Shown: positions 26,834 to 34,847, counted from the stretch's first letter. The stretch is DNA of 64,000 nucleotides from DAHUXD01 sp963805495 (GCA_963805495.1 CAWDUQ010000001.1:558001-622000), one strand, 5' to 3'. The notes: generated from the sequence alone by a model not told the origin. Numbers and translations are program-made.

Positions 26834-27751
26834 CTACGGCGCGACCGGCTCCTCGGTATACACGTACAGGACCTTGTTCTCGCCGCGCTCGGCGATGAGC
26901 TTGTCCAGGCGCTCGAGGAGCAGGGCGCGTCGCTTGAAGAGCGCGTCGAGCTCGTAGGTCGAGAGGTATTCCTTGAGCTCCTCGCGGACCGTGGCTTCGT
27001 CGAGGCCCTTGAGCTTCTGGTACAAGCCGCGCTCGCACTGGTTGATCGAGTCGGGCCTCTGCAGGTTGGTGTTCCGGCGGAAAGCGCGGGTGTGATCGAT
27101 CATCCAGATCTTCCAGTCCGGCGTGATGAGGAGGTTTCCGCTGTTGCGGTCGGTGTTGTAGATGAGGGCGTCGAACGTGTTGATCATCTGGAGCTGCTTG
27201 TTCCAGCGAATCGGATCGGGCGCCTTGACGCCGTCCTTCTTCAGCGTCTTGTCGGTCCTGGCGTTCTCGACCCAGATCTGGACGCTGCCGTTCTTGTTCT
27301 TGAGCTTCCGGAGGGTCGCGGGCGGAACGTTGTCGAGCCCGAGCATGCGGCTCAACTTGTAGGCGGCCGGCTCGTAGATATAGCTGTCGCGGAAGTACAG
27401 GCTGTCCCGGCCGCCGCCGAAGGTCGGCATCGACGACTGCTCGTCGATGTCGCGGAAGATGGCGTCGGCGCGGACGCCGTCCTTCTCGAGCAGCAGCTTG
27501 GTGGGGAATGTGACTCCGCCGGAGAGGTGCTTCTCCGACTTCACCTCCGCCGTGGCGAGGAAGGCGATCAGCTCCTCGTCGGAACGGAACGGAAGCGGCT
27601 TGCCTTCGGGATCGGTCCAGCGTACCCCGCCCGGAGCCACGGATCGAGGCTCGGCGTTCGGCGTCGCGGTGCTTTCCTGGGCCCCGATCGACCCGGCGAG
27701 AGCCAGGGCTCCCGCGACGAGCACTGCCAGAGGATGACGCCGTCCGATCAT
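26834..27751 (-). CDS. Exported kinase-fold protein (FAM20/PI3K/HipA-like)
   Basis: 305 residues. The start at 27751 is set by a perfect AGGAGG five nt upstream. The signal peptide is HPLAVLVAGALALAGSIGAQ. The body has kinase-fold traits: a GG loop and candidate ATP-binding Lys (GGVTFPTKLLLEKDG), YIYEPAAYKLSRML, the catalytic-loop-like NTDRNSGNLLI and a metal-binding IDHTRAF. This arrangement resembles secreted FAM20-type and PI4K/HipA-like kinases, not classical Ser/Thr kinases. A periplasmic ATP-using enzyme would need an ATP source. Function is inferred from motifs only. Confidence 0.7.
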   Translation of the reverse strand: MIGRRHPLAVLVAGALALAGSIGAQESTATPNAEPRSVAPGGVRWTDPEGKPLPFRSDEELIAFLATAEVKSEKHLSGGVTFPTKLLLEKDGVRADAIFRDIDEQSSMPTFGGGRDSLYFRDSYIYEPAAYKLSRMLGLDNVPPATLRKLKNKNGSVQIWVENARTDKTLKKDGVKAPDPIRWNKQLQMINTFDALIYNTDRNSGNLLITPDWKIWMIDHTRAFRRNTNLQRPDSINQCERGLYQKLKGLDEATVREELKEYLSTYELDALFKRRALLLERLDKLIAERGENKVLYVYTEEPVAP

Positions 27752-27902
27752 CGCAACCTCCTGACGATCCATTTCGGGGGGCCCGCGAACCGGCGGGATC
27801 GGATTTCAATGCCCGATCGCGGGCGGCGCGCCCGGTGGCGCGTAGTCTCTCACGGGCGCCCGGACCCCCGGTCAGCCGGCCGGGGCCGCGAGTCGCCCGG
27901 CT

Positions 27903-27919
27903 TGATGTAAGTGAATCAG
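27903..27919 (+). promoter_or_regulatory. Copy E of recurrent 17-bp palindrome
   Basis: TGATGTAAGTGAATCAG, ending 34 nt before the ATG at 27954 and immediately upstream of the promoter region of that gene. Confidence 0.5.
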
Positions 27920-27941
27920 TCGGCGTCGGGGACCTTCCCCG

Positions 27942-27947
27942 TAGGAT
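27942..27947 (+). promoter_or_regulatory. -10 box TAGGAT, 6 nt before ATG 27954
   Basis: TAGGAT-GGCCCC-ATG leaves no room for a leader or ribosome-binding site, so transcription probably begins at the start codon. Confidence 0.5.
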
Positions 27948-27953
27948 GGCCCC

Positions 27954-29315
27954 ATGCCTTCCAACGAAAAACGGGTCGTCATCCTGGGCGCCGCGGGGCG
28001 CGATTTTCACGATTTCAACACGGTCTTCCGGGACGATCCCGGGACGCGCGTGGTCGCGTTCACGGCGACGCAGATTCCCGGGATCGCCGGGCGGCGCTAC
28101 CCGGCGGCACTCGCGGGGCCGCGATACCCGTCGGGAATTCCGATCGTGCCCGAGGAGGATCTCGGGCGGCTCATCCGGGAGGAGAAGGTCGACACGTGCG
28201 TCTTCTCGTATTCGGACGTGCCGCACGAGCACGTCATGCATCTGGCCTCCCGGTCCATCGCGCTCGGGGCGGACTTTCTGCTGCTCTCGGCCAGGCGCAC
28301 GATGATCGCGGCGAAGGTGCCGGTCATCGCCGTGACGGCCGTGAGAACCGGCGCCGGGAAGAGCCAGACGACGCGCTATCTCTCGAACATCCTGAAAGGG
28401 CTCGGAAAGCGGGTCGTCGCGATTCGCCACCCGATGCCCTACGGCGACCTGACCGAACAGATCTGCCAGCGCTTCGCCACGTACGCCGACCTCGACCGCC
28501 AGAAGTGCACCATCGAGGAGCGCGAGGAGTACGAGCCGCACATCGACAACGGGTTCGTCGTCTACGCCGGGGTGGACTACGGGAAGATCCTGGCCCGTGC
28601 CGAGGAGGAGGCCGACATCATCCTCTGGGACGGCGGAAACAACGACCTTCCGTTCTACGTGCCGGCGCTGCACATCTGCATCGCCGACCCACATCGGGCC
28701 GGACACGAGACCGCGTACCATCCCGGCGAGGCGAACTTCCGGCGGGCCGACGTGATCGTCCTCAACAAGTGCGACACGGCCGAACCCGCGAGCGTCGCCT
28801 CGGTCGAGGCGGCGGCGGCGCGGCTGAACCCGGGGGCCCGGGTTCTCCGGGCGGACTCGCCGGTCACGATCGAACACCCGGAATGGGTCGCGGGTAAGAA
28901 GGTGCTCGTCGTCGAGGACGGGCCGACGCTCACGCACGGCGGAATGCGCTTCGGCGCGGGAGTGGTGGCCGCGAAACAGGCGGGCGCGGGAACGATCGTG
29001 GACCCGAGCCCGTACGCGGTCGGCTCCATCCGGGACACGTACGCGAAGTACCCGAACGCCGTCGGCATCCTGCCGGCGATGGGCTATGGCGAGACCCAGG
29101 TCGCCGAGCTCGCGGAGACGATCCGGCGAACCCCCTGTGACGTCGTCGTCATCGGAACGCCGATCGATCTGCGGCGGGTTCTGACCATCGACAAGCCGGC
29201 CGTGCGGGTGCGCTACGACCTGCGCGAGCAGACGCCCGGCGCGCTCGAGGCGGAGGTCCGGAGGGTGCTCGGCCAGGTGCCCGCTCTCGACAGGCTGGTC
29301 GCCGCGACGGTTTAG
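27954..29315 (+). CDS. Cyclic 2,3-diphosphoglycerate synthetase-like P-loop protein
   Basis: 453 residues. An N-terminal Rossmann-like domain (VVILGAAGRDFHDFNTVFRD) precedes a P-loop GTPase-like domain (AVTAVRTGAGKSQTTRYL, GAGKS at 133-137) with ADIILWDGGNNDLPF and VIVLNKCD. The C-terminal part has VVEDGPTLTHGGM and GYGETQVAEL. These are the features of the archaeal cPGS family (COG2403), which makes cyclic 2,3-diphosphoglycerate in thermophilic methanogens. Bacterial members have no proven activity. The gene stands alone, with a leaderless promoter and a palindromic operator candidate. Confidence 0.82.
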   Translation: MPSNEKRVVILGAAGRDFHDFNTVFRDDPGTRVVAFTATQIPGIAGRRYPAALAGPRYPSGIPIVPEEDLGRLIREEKVDTCVFSYSDVPHEHVMHLASRSIALGADFLLLSARRTMIAAKVPVIAVTAVRTGAGKSQTTRYLSNILKGLGKRVVAIRHPMPYGDLTEQICQRFATYADLDRQKCTIEEREEYEPHIDNGFVVYAGVDYGKILARAEEEADIILWDGGNNDLPFYVPALHICIADPHRAGHETAYHPGEANFRRADVIVLNKCDTAEPASVASVEAAAARLNPGARVLRADSPVTIEHPEWVAGKKVLVVEDGPTLTHGGMRFGAGVVAAKQAGAGTIVDPSPYAVGSIRDTYAKYPNAVGILPAMGYGETQVAELAETIRRTPCDVVVIGTPIDLRRVLTIDKPAVRVRYDLREQTPGALEAEVRRVLGQVPALDRLVAATV

Positions 29316-29340
29316 GCCCCGGAAGTCGAGAGTTCGGGGC
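29316..29340. terminator. Hairpin between convergent genes
   Basis: GCCCCGGAA pairs with TTCGGGGC (one bulge) directly after the stop at 29315 and before the convergent stop at 29346. It has no U tract, so it is only a possible bidirectional terminator. Confidence 0.4.
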
Positions 29341-29345
29341 GCAAG

Positions 29346-30068
29346 TCAGCGATCCGGCGTCTTCTCGAACACGAAGAAGTGCTGGGTGGGCAGAAACTCG
29401 TAGAGCTTGACGAGCCGGAACCCGGCCGGCTCCCACTCCGCGAGCACCTGTTCCTTCGACATACGGTGCGCTTCCCGGACGTGGAGGGCAGTCAACCCCT
29501 CGAGCCGGTACTCCACGACCGCGACACGGCCTGCGGGCTTCAGCGCCTCCCGCAGCCTCGCGAGAGTGGCCCTGGGCTGCTGAAGCTCGTGGTAGACGTC
29601 GACGAGCAGGGCCCAGTCGAGGGACTTCGGCGGCAACTTCGGGTCGTCGGTTTCGGCGAGGACCGGCACCACGTCGCGGATCCCCGCCTTCTCCATGCTG
29701 GTCTTCAGCCGGGAGATCATCTCGGGCTGGATGTCCACCGCATAGACCCGGCCGGTCGGGGCGACTGCCCGCCCGAGGCGGCGCGTGAAGTAGCCCGTCC
29801 CCGCGCCGATGTCGGCCACCACGTCGCCGGTCTTCAGTCCCATGGTCCGGACGATTTCGTCGGGCTTCTGCTCCTCGTCGCGGCCCGGGCGCTCGAGCCA
29901 GTCCGCGCCGGCCGCGCCCATGACCGGGGCGGGGCGCCGCTCGTCGCCCGCCCGCGCCGAGGCCGGACCGAGCCAGACCGCGGTGAGAAGAACGAGCAGG
30001 GCCGGCAGAAGGGCGACCCGGCGAGCGGCATCCAGCCGGTTCCTCGCCGGGCGCTCGATGTTCTTCAC
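29346..30068 (-). CDS. Exported class I SAM-dependent methyltransferase
   Basis: About 240 residues from a GTG; the exact start is uncertain because upstream codons remain open. An N-terminal hydrophobic segment (VALLPALLVLLTAVWLGPASARA) looks like a signal peptide. The catalytic domain has the SAM motif VVADIGAGTGYFTRRLG, motif II VYAVDIQPEM and post-motifs WALLVDVYHEL and LKPAGRVAVVEY. Predicted exported methyltransferases recur in related phyla, although the cofactor is cytoplasmic. The segment could instead be a membrane anchor. The substrate is unknown. Confidence 0.75.
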   Translation of the reverse strand: MKNIERPARNRLDAARRVALLPALLVLLTAVWLGPASARAGDERRPAPVMGAAGADWLERPGRDEEQKPDEIVRTMGLKTGDVVADIGAGTGYFTRRLGRAVAPTGRVYAVDIQPEMISRLKTSMEKAGIRDVVPVLAETDDPKLPPKSLDWALLVDVYHELQQPRATLARLREALKPAGRVAVVEYRLEGLTALHVREAHRMSKEQVLAEWEPAGFRLVKLYEFLPTQHFFVFEKTPDR

Positions 30069-30145
30069 TTCAGGCACGACATCGCCAACCTTCGCAAGCT
30101 TCGCTCCCGGAATCAATCTCCAAAGGTCCGGCGGACGGTCCACGT

Positions 30146-31279
30146 TCAGGCGGGCGTCGTTGCGAGGGGGGTGACGACACGCTGCGAGGCAGGATGAGTG
30201 CGAAGAGACGCAAGCGCGAGAAAATTCTCGAGACGCGTTCCGGCCATCGCTCTCACGCTCAGGACGTCGTCGGGCCCGATGCGGGCGAGGCTCGTGTCGA
30301 ATGACCAGCGCAGGCGATGGGACCCGATCGGGCGCAGGGCGCAAAGCTCGGTCGGATCGTCGTTGACGAAGAACTCGACTCTCTCGACGGGGGGGGCCAC
30401 CTCCACCGTTTCGACCCAGCCCGCGGCGGCCAAACGTCCGCCCCGGATCTCGTACAGGTCGGTGTCGCCCCAGGCGTAGTAGGGCACTTCGCCGGATCGA
30501 GGGTCCGGCCCTGCCGCGGTGCTGACCAGGTAGAGATCCTGCAGGCCGCCGAGGCCGCGGGGCAGCCGTGAAATTGCCCACGCCTCGTCGCCGGTGGCCC
30601 CGATGATCTCGCGCACGTAGCCCTCGCTGACGTACGTCGTCCCGTAGGCCGTCTTGTCCAATCGGTCCGTCTCGCTCTCGGGGATGAAGCAGAGGCCACC
30701 GGAAGCCTCCCCCGGGGGACCGAGCCGGGCGATGTCGTTGGTGCTGAAGGCGAGAACGCCGCCGGGCTCGACGCACTCGAGAAGGCGCCTCATCCAGGCC
30801 CGGAACGAGGCGTCCGGAACGTGGCTGAAGAAGGACGTCGCCATGACGAAGCGGAACCGGCGCGGCGGGTCGAATCCGAGGGCGTCGGACGCCGACACTA
30901 ACCCTTCGACTCCGAAGTGCGCACACTGGAACTCGACGGCCGCCCGCTGAATCTCCGCCACGCAGATCCTGGCCGGGTCGAGCTCTCGAACGAGAAAGCG
31001 CGTCACCCGCCCGAAACCGCTCGCAAAGTCGAGAAACGATTCGACGTTCCGGAGTCCGTCGAAATACATGGACGCGATTGCTCGAATGGCCTCGGCGATC
31101 TGCCAGCCTTTCAGGTAGTAAAGCATCGACGCGGCCGCCTTGCAGCCTCGCAGCAAGGCGAGGTTGTACGAGTACATCTCGTCCGCCTCGTGGATGCCGG
31201 AACTCAGCTTCGGGGGTGCCGGAGCCAGCCGCTCCACGAAGGCGCGAACCGCGGGGTCATTTTCGGTCGGTTCGATCAT
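30146..31279 (-). CDS. Class I SAM-dependent methyltransferase with C-terminal extension
   Basis: 377 residues. The SAM-binding core is SFLDFASGFGRVTRFLV, followed by FVMATSFFSHV and VEPGGVLAFSTND. About 120 C-terminal residues (VEFFVNDDPTELCALRPIG...) form an extra beta-rich domain. The ATG at 31279 lies in a 20-nt sequence nearly identical to part of the tRNA-Pro-derived repeat at 34.9-35.9 kb (see separate feature). A TATGAT box lies about 33 nt upstream. Substrate unknown; neighbours give no hint. Confidence 0.75.
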   Translation of the reverse strand: MIEPTENDPAVRAFVERLAPAPPKLSSGIHEADEMYSYNLALLRGCKAAASMLYYLKGWQIAEAIRAIASMYFDGLRNVESFLDFASGFGRVTRFLVRELDPARICVAEIQRAAVEFQCAHFGVEGLVSASDALGFDPPRRFRFVMATSFFSHVPDASFRAWMRRLLECVEPGGVLAFSTNDIARLGPPGEASGGLCFIPESETDRLDKTAYGTTYVSEGYVREIIGATGDEAWAISRLPRGLGGLQDLYLVSTAAGPDPRSGEVPYYAWGDTDLYEIRGGRLAAAGWVETVEVAPPVERVEFFVNDDPTELCALRPIGSHRLRWSFDTSLARIGPDDVLSVRAMAGTRLENFLALASLRTHPASQRVVTPLATTPA

Positions 31280-31296
31280 GGTTGCCGGTTCGATCC
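31277..31296 (-). repeat. Solo tRNA-Pro-derived fragment at a start codon
   Basis: The minus strand reads GGATCGAACCGGCAACCATG, differing at one base from GGATCGAACCGGCGACCATG found in every unit of the tandem array 3.6 kb away. It corresponds to the antisense of the T arm of tRNA-Pro and supplies the ATG of the methyltransferase gene. Confidence 0.6.
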
Positions 31297-31381
31297 AGCC
31301 GGTGGGAGCGCAATCATAGCTCCCGGGCGGCGGGCGCACTCGGTCGAGGCGAGATGTTGCGCCGGGCGGACGCCGCTCGGG

Positions 31382-31410
31382 TTGACTTCCCATTCGGCGG
31401 CTCCTAGCAT
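31382..31410 (+). promoter_or_regulatory. Sigma-70-type promoter, leaderless
   Basis: TTGACT, a 17-nt spacer, then TAGCAT, which lies 7 nt before the GTG at 31418. Both boxes and the spacing are good, which supports the short downstream ORF. Confidence 0.6.
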
Positions 31411-31417
31411 CCGAGGC

Positions 31418-31861
31418 GTGCGCTTCACGACCATTCGATGGGTGATTCTTCTGGCGCTCGCCGCGGCGTCGGCGCGTGGGCAGACGGGTTCCGCGCCCCC
31501 TGCCGATTCCGGTGCGATCGACGGCCGCTGCACTCCCGAACCTGAAGCCGAGGTGGCCCCTCCGCCGACACGGGCGGATTCGTGCTATCCGGATCTCTCC
31601 GGCCTCAGAACGCTCGGAACGTATTCCAGCGTGGCGACCGGGGCCCGGCTCGCCTACTCTCGAACGAGCGCCTACACTCGATCGAATGCGGTCCGGCCCG
31701 CGAACGCTCGGGCAGGTACCGCTTCGTGCGCCCGACCCTGCGTGCCGGCCGGCCCGTATCAGCAGGTGCCAATCGACGCGGATGGAATCCTGGCCCGGTG
31801 TGACAGCGGGCTCGCTGGCGCGGCCGTGAGCATCCTTCGCTCCCTCTCCATGGATCGATAG
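31418..31861 (+). CDS. Small secreted protein of unknown function
   Basis: 147 residues from a GTG immediately behind a well-formed promoter. The signal peptide is FTTIRWVILLALAAASARGQ. The mature part is Pro/Ala/Ser-rich with five scattered cysteines and no recognised domain. It could be a lineage-specific exported protein. The evidence is the promoter, the signal peptide and an open frame; codon use in the second half is less convincing, so it may be decaying. Confidence 0.5.
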   Translation: MRFTTIRWVILLALAAASARGQTGSAPPADSGAIDGRCTPEPEAEVAPPPTRADSCYPDLSGLRTLGTYSSVATGARLAYSRTSAYTRSNAVRPANARAGTASCARPCVPAGPYQQVPIDADGILARCDSGLAGAAVSILRSLSMDR

Positions 31862-32016
31862 CGCCCGACTGTTTGTCTGCCGGCGCGCGGGAGTCCACGC
31901 TTCCGGCAGGTCGCCCTTCGGCGGCGAGAAGCGCGGGGTATAGTGGTGAGTCTTCGGGCTCGGCGAGAATTCGACGCACGGATTTCGTCGGTTCCATTCA
32001 AGAGAGGGAAACACCG

Positions 32017-32493
32017 ATGAGGAGAAGTGTCGTTGCCGCGCTCGTGATCTCGGTACTGGCCATTGGCTCGAGCCTGGCCCAGGGGCAAACGCAGACCGAG
32101 AAGGAAGTCATGCAGACCGTCATCGAGGCGGCTAAATATGCCAATGCCAACTCCAAGGGAGACGCGAGTGAGCTTTCCCGGTTGGGAGCCCTCGAATTCT
32201 GGTCGAGCGGGGGCCTCCTGCAGGAGATCACGCCGGGCGGGGCGCCGGATGTCTATGAAGCCATCAATCTCACCCCGAAAAACATCCGGGTGATCGCTCT
32301 CGTCGAGGGCCAGGCCGCCGTCGCGCTCTACTATTCGGAAGGGATGATCCGGCCCAAGGGCTCCGCCGCCGTGAACCACTACCTGACCAGGGTCACGCAG
32401 GTCTTCGTCAAGGAAGATGGAAAGTGGAAGATTCGTTCCTCGCACTGGTCGCCGATCACGGGCGGCGCCGGAACGTCGCAGACCACGCAGTAG
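32017..32493 (+). CDS. Exported SnoaL/DUF4440-like protein
   Basis: 158 residues. ATG 32017 follows GAGAGGGA and begins a signal peptide (RRSVVAALVISVLAIGSSLAQ). The mature domain (EKEVMQTVIEAAKYANANSKGD ... YYSEGMIRPKG ... VTQVFVKEDGKWKIRSSHWSPI) has the ending typical of the NTF2-like SnoaL/DUF4440 fold. It would be periplasmic, perhaps binding a small ligand. A TATAGT box at 31939-31944 may be its -10 element. Confidence 0.78.
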   Translation: MRRSVVAALVISVLAIGSSLAQGQTQTEKEVMQTVIEAAKYANANSKGDASELSRLGALEFWSSGGLLQEITPGGAPDVYEAINLTPKNIRVIALVEGQAAVALYYSEGMIRPKGSAAVNHYLTRVTQVFVKEDGKWKIRSSHWSPITGGAGTSQTTQ

Positions 32494-32510
32494 TCCCGGA
32501 TCGTTCGGGG

Positions 32511-32546
32511 GACTCCGGGCTGTCCCGACCTGGGCGGCCCGGAGTC
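32511..32546 (+). terminator. Stem-loop after the SnoaL-like gene
   Basis: A perfect 10-bp stem GACTCCGGGC/GCCCGGAGTC with a 16-nt loop, 17 nt after the stop. No U tract follows, so termination is only likely. The remaining bases to 32736 hold nothing I can recognise. Confidence 0.4.
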
Positions 32547-32736
32547 AGTCGCCGATTCCGCGTGGCACTCTAGCGTTCGTTTCGAACCTCTCCCGGCAGA
32601 CCGGCAACTGCCGCTTCCGTCGGCTCCGGCCTTCTCCAGACATCGTTCCAACCAGCAAGAGGTTCACGGTTCGGATGCGCGGGAGGTGCGAGTGGAGACT
32701 CCTGGCCGGGGCCTGGCAGGGGTCCAACAGGATCCG

Positions 32737-33288
32737 TCATCGAGAGGAGCGATCGCTCGTCCGTGTCTTCAGCTGTTTTCTGGCCACGGTCGCCCGGTAG
32801 CTGAACAGCTTGTGGCACTCCTGGCGGAGAAACCCGCCGGTGACGGGGATGGGATGATTGCCCTTCTCGAACACGAGGCGGCAGGGGATGAGGCAGGCGC
32901 GCCACTTGTAGTCTTCCGTTCCCCGCTTCAGGCCGAACGCGGCGATGTCTTCCTGGGAAACGCCGTAGACGACCGCGCCGATCCTCGACCAGACGCAGGC
33001 GCCCGCGCACATGGCGCAGGGCTCGTGGGTGGAGTACAGGACGAAGTCGGGCAGGTAGCGGCCATAGCCGCTGGACACGTACTTGAGCGTTTCCAGCTCG
33101 ACGTGCTTGATGCTCGACCCCGACGTCTTGACCCGGTTTCCGGCGCTGGCGATGACGACCTCGCCGCCGCGGGTGAGGCGCGTGATGACCGCGCCGATGG
33201 GATAGTCGCCCCGGTCGCCCGCGCGCTTGGCCTCCGCGACGGCCAGCTCCATGAACTTCTTTCGCGGCTTGTAGGAAGAAGGAATCAT
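32737..33288 (-). CDS. Cytidine/deoxycytidylate-type nucleoside deaminase
   Basis: 183 residues. The zinc signature is split as usual: HVELETL (His and catalytic Glu) and PCAMCAGAC. It resembles guanine/tRNA-adenosine-type deaminases, but the long C-terminal tail and the GYGRYLPDFVLYS insertion differ from TadA. It probably deaminates a free nucleobase or nucleotide. No Shine-Dalgarno sequence precedes the ATG; a TATACT box 8 nt upstream suggests a leaderless message. Confidence 0.85.
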   Translation of the reverse strand: MIPSSYKPRKKFMELAVAEAKRAGDRGDYPIGAVITRLTRGGEVVIASAGNRVKTSGSSIKHVELETLKYVSSGYGRYLPDFVLYSTHEPCAMCAGACVWSRIGAVVYGVSQEDIAAFGLKRGTEDYKWRACLIPCRLVFEKGNHPIPVTGGFLRQECHKLFSYRATVARKQLKTRTSDRSSR

Positions 33289-33296
33289 GCGAAAAG

Positions 33297-33302
33297 AGTA
33301 TA
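33297..33302 (-). promoter_or_regulatory. -10 box TATACT, 8 nt before ATG 33288
   Basis: TATACT-N8-ATG on the minus strand, with no ribosome-binding site. Probably a leaderless transcript. Confidence 0.5.
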
Positions 33303-33339
33303 GGGCGGAGGGCTCTGCCCCCGACGTGGGGCGCGCCGC

Positions 33340-33471
33340 CTAGCGTTCCGTAACGGAAGTCGCTATACGGCAGACGGTCGTAGGGGCGGGGCTTGTCCCC
33401 GCCCGCGGCCGCCCGCAAGGGCCGCCCCGACACACGATGGCGCCATCAAGACTTCGGTGACAGGACACTAG
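33340..33471 (+). mobile_element. 132-bp MITE-like element, copy 1
   Basis: It begins CTAGCGTTCCGTAACGGAAG and its far end, read inward, is CTAGTGTCCTGTCACCGAAG: imperfect terminal inverted repeats of 20 bp with about 16 matches to the consensus. The interior holds GC-rich hairpins (GGGGCGGGGCTTGTCCCCGCCC). Copy 2 at 36405-36536 is also 132 bp, inverted, and aligns without gaps at about 118 of 132 positions. CTAG at both ends suggests TA or CTAG target duplication. It has no coding capacity. Confidence 0.75.
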
Positions 33472-34838
33472 CGGGTGCTGACCGGGGCGCGCAACTCGTC
33501 CTGCGGATAGAGAACGCCCGCGCGCATGACGTAGCGAAGCTTGCGGAGGTTGGCGATGTCGCGCGTCGGATCAGCTCCCACGACGATCAGGTCCGCGGCT
33601 TTCCCCTTCTCGAGCGTACCCGTGACCTTCTCGGCACCCATGGCGAGGCTCGCGCCGCGCGTCGCGGCGACGAGGACCTGCATCGGCGTCAGGCCGGCCG
33701 CCTGCATTGCCTCCATCTCGGCATACACGGAAGGACCGTGGAGCGTCAGCGGATTTCCCGCGTCGGTCCCCATCGCGACCGTGATGCCGGCGTCGGAAAC
33801 GCGCTTGAGGTTGGCCGTCATCGTGGAAGCCCAGCCCGCAGGCATCGGCGGTTGCGGAGGCGATGGCACAACGCCGATGTCGGCGATCTTCGTCAGAGTT
33901 TCGCGGTCGACGCAGCCGTTCGGGTCGTCGACCTTCGGGGGCGTTCGGGACGCCGCCGCCCGGGCGAGACGAAAGTATCCGTCGAAGACGGTCAAAGTCG
34001 GGCAATAGACCGTCCCGTCGGCCTTCGCCAGCTCCAGGAACTCGTCGTCCACGGGCAGATCGATCACGCTGTGCACGAGCAGATGCGCCCCGGCCTTGAG
34101 CGCCACCTTCGCCTCGGCGAGTCCCGTCGCGTGGACCATCAGGGGAAGGCCCTGTGCCCGAGCCTCCTCGGCGGCCGCAAGGACCGCAGGCGTCGAGGCT
34201 TCGACGGTCTGCTCCGGAGTCACGATGAACCAGACCTTCACGGCATCCGCGCCGCGCGCCGCGAGATACCGCACGCCGGAGCGCGCGGCCTCGGCGTCCT
34301 TGAGATAGATGAACTGCCTCTCCGCAGGCAGGTTCAGCCAGAAGTCGATCGTCGACAGCAGCGGCCCCGCCGCCGCGACGCGGGGCGCGTCCGGGTCGTC
34401 CTGTTCGCGCCGGGCCATCTCGATCGTCCAGGGGTACCCGCCGTTGTCGAAGACCGACGTGACTCCCGAGCACAGGTCGGTCCGAAGGAACCGTTCCGGG
34501 TGCGCGGCGAGGCCCGCCGCGACCTTCTCGTAGGGATAGCGGTCCCGCACGTCGAACGCGTCCGGCCTTCCGTCGGCCCAGCCCGTCTGCGAATAGTGAA
34601 CGTGCGCGTCGATCAGGCCCGGCGTAATCCAGGTCCCGGAGACGTCCGTGACGAGAGCGCCTTTCGGCACCGCGCATGGCTTCCCGGCACACACGATCTT
34701 TCCGTCGCGCACCACGACGGTGGCACCCGTCACGGGAGCGGCGCCGGTCCCGTCGACGAGCGTGCCGCCGACCAGGGCGCGGGTGGGCGGAGGTGCGCTC
34801 GTCGCGAGCAGGCCGATCAGAGCCAGCCAGAGGGCCAT
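33468..34838 (-). CDS. Exported amidohydrolase
   Basis: 456 residues with a short signal peptide (LWLALIGLLATSAPPPTRA). Metal ligands are visible as DAHVH, MVHATG, LVHSVID and MGTDAGNP, as in imidazolonepropionase/prolidase-type amidohydrolases. The first ~60 residues form the beta sandwich (LVGGTLVDGTGAAPVTGATVVV) and the C-terminus closes it (GTLEKGKAADLIVVGADP). Substrate unknown; perhaps a cyclic amide or peptide. The TAG stop is part of the CTAG end of the MITE-like element, so the native C-terminus may have been changed slightly. Confidence 0.88.
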   Translation of the reverse strand: MALWLALIGLLATSAPPPTRALVGGTLVDGTGAAPVTGATVVVRDGKIVCAGKPCAVPKGALVTDVSGTWITPGLIDAHVHYSQTGWADGRPDAFDVRDRYPYEKVAAGLAAHPERFLRTDLCSGVTSVFDNGGYPWTIEMARREQDDPDAPRVAAAGPLLSTIDFWLNLPAERQFIYLKDAEAARSGVRYLAARGADAVKVWFIVTPEQTVEASTPAVLAAAEEARAQGLPLMVHATGLAEAKVALKAGAHLLVHSVIDLPVDDEFLELAKADGTVYCPTLTVFDGYFRLARAAASRTPPKVDDPNGCVDRETLTKIADIGVVPSPPQPPMPAGWASTMTANLKRVSDAGITVAMGTDAGNPLTLHGPSVYAEMEAMQAAGLTPMQVLVAATRGASLAMGAEKVTGTLEKGKAADLIVVGADPTRDIANLRKLRYVMRAGVLYPQDELRAPVSTR

Positions 34839-34847
34839 TGGCCGGTA

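Noticed and set aside
1447..27919. FNR or CRP sites as the identity of the recurrent palindrome
   Set aside because: FNR needs TTGAT-N4-ATCAA and CRP TGTGA-N6-TCACA. Here the TGAT and ATCA parts are 8 nt apart, so neither fits.
25380..28937. Very long minus-strand open frame of over 1100 codons
   Set aside because: It is antisense to the HEAT-repeat and cPGS-like genes, is Arg-rich, and crosses well-supported genes in other frames. A shadow of GC-rich coding sequence.
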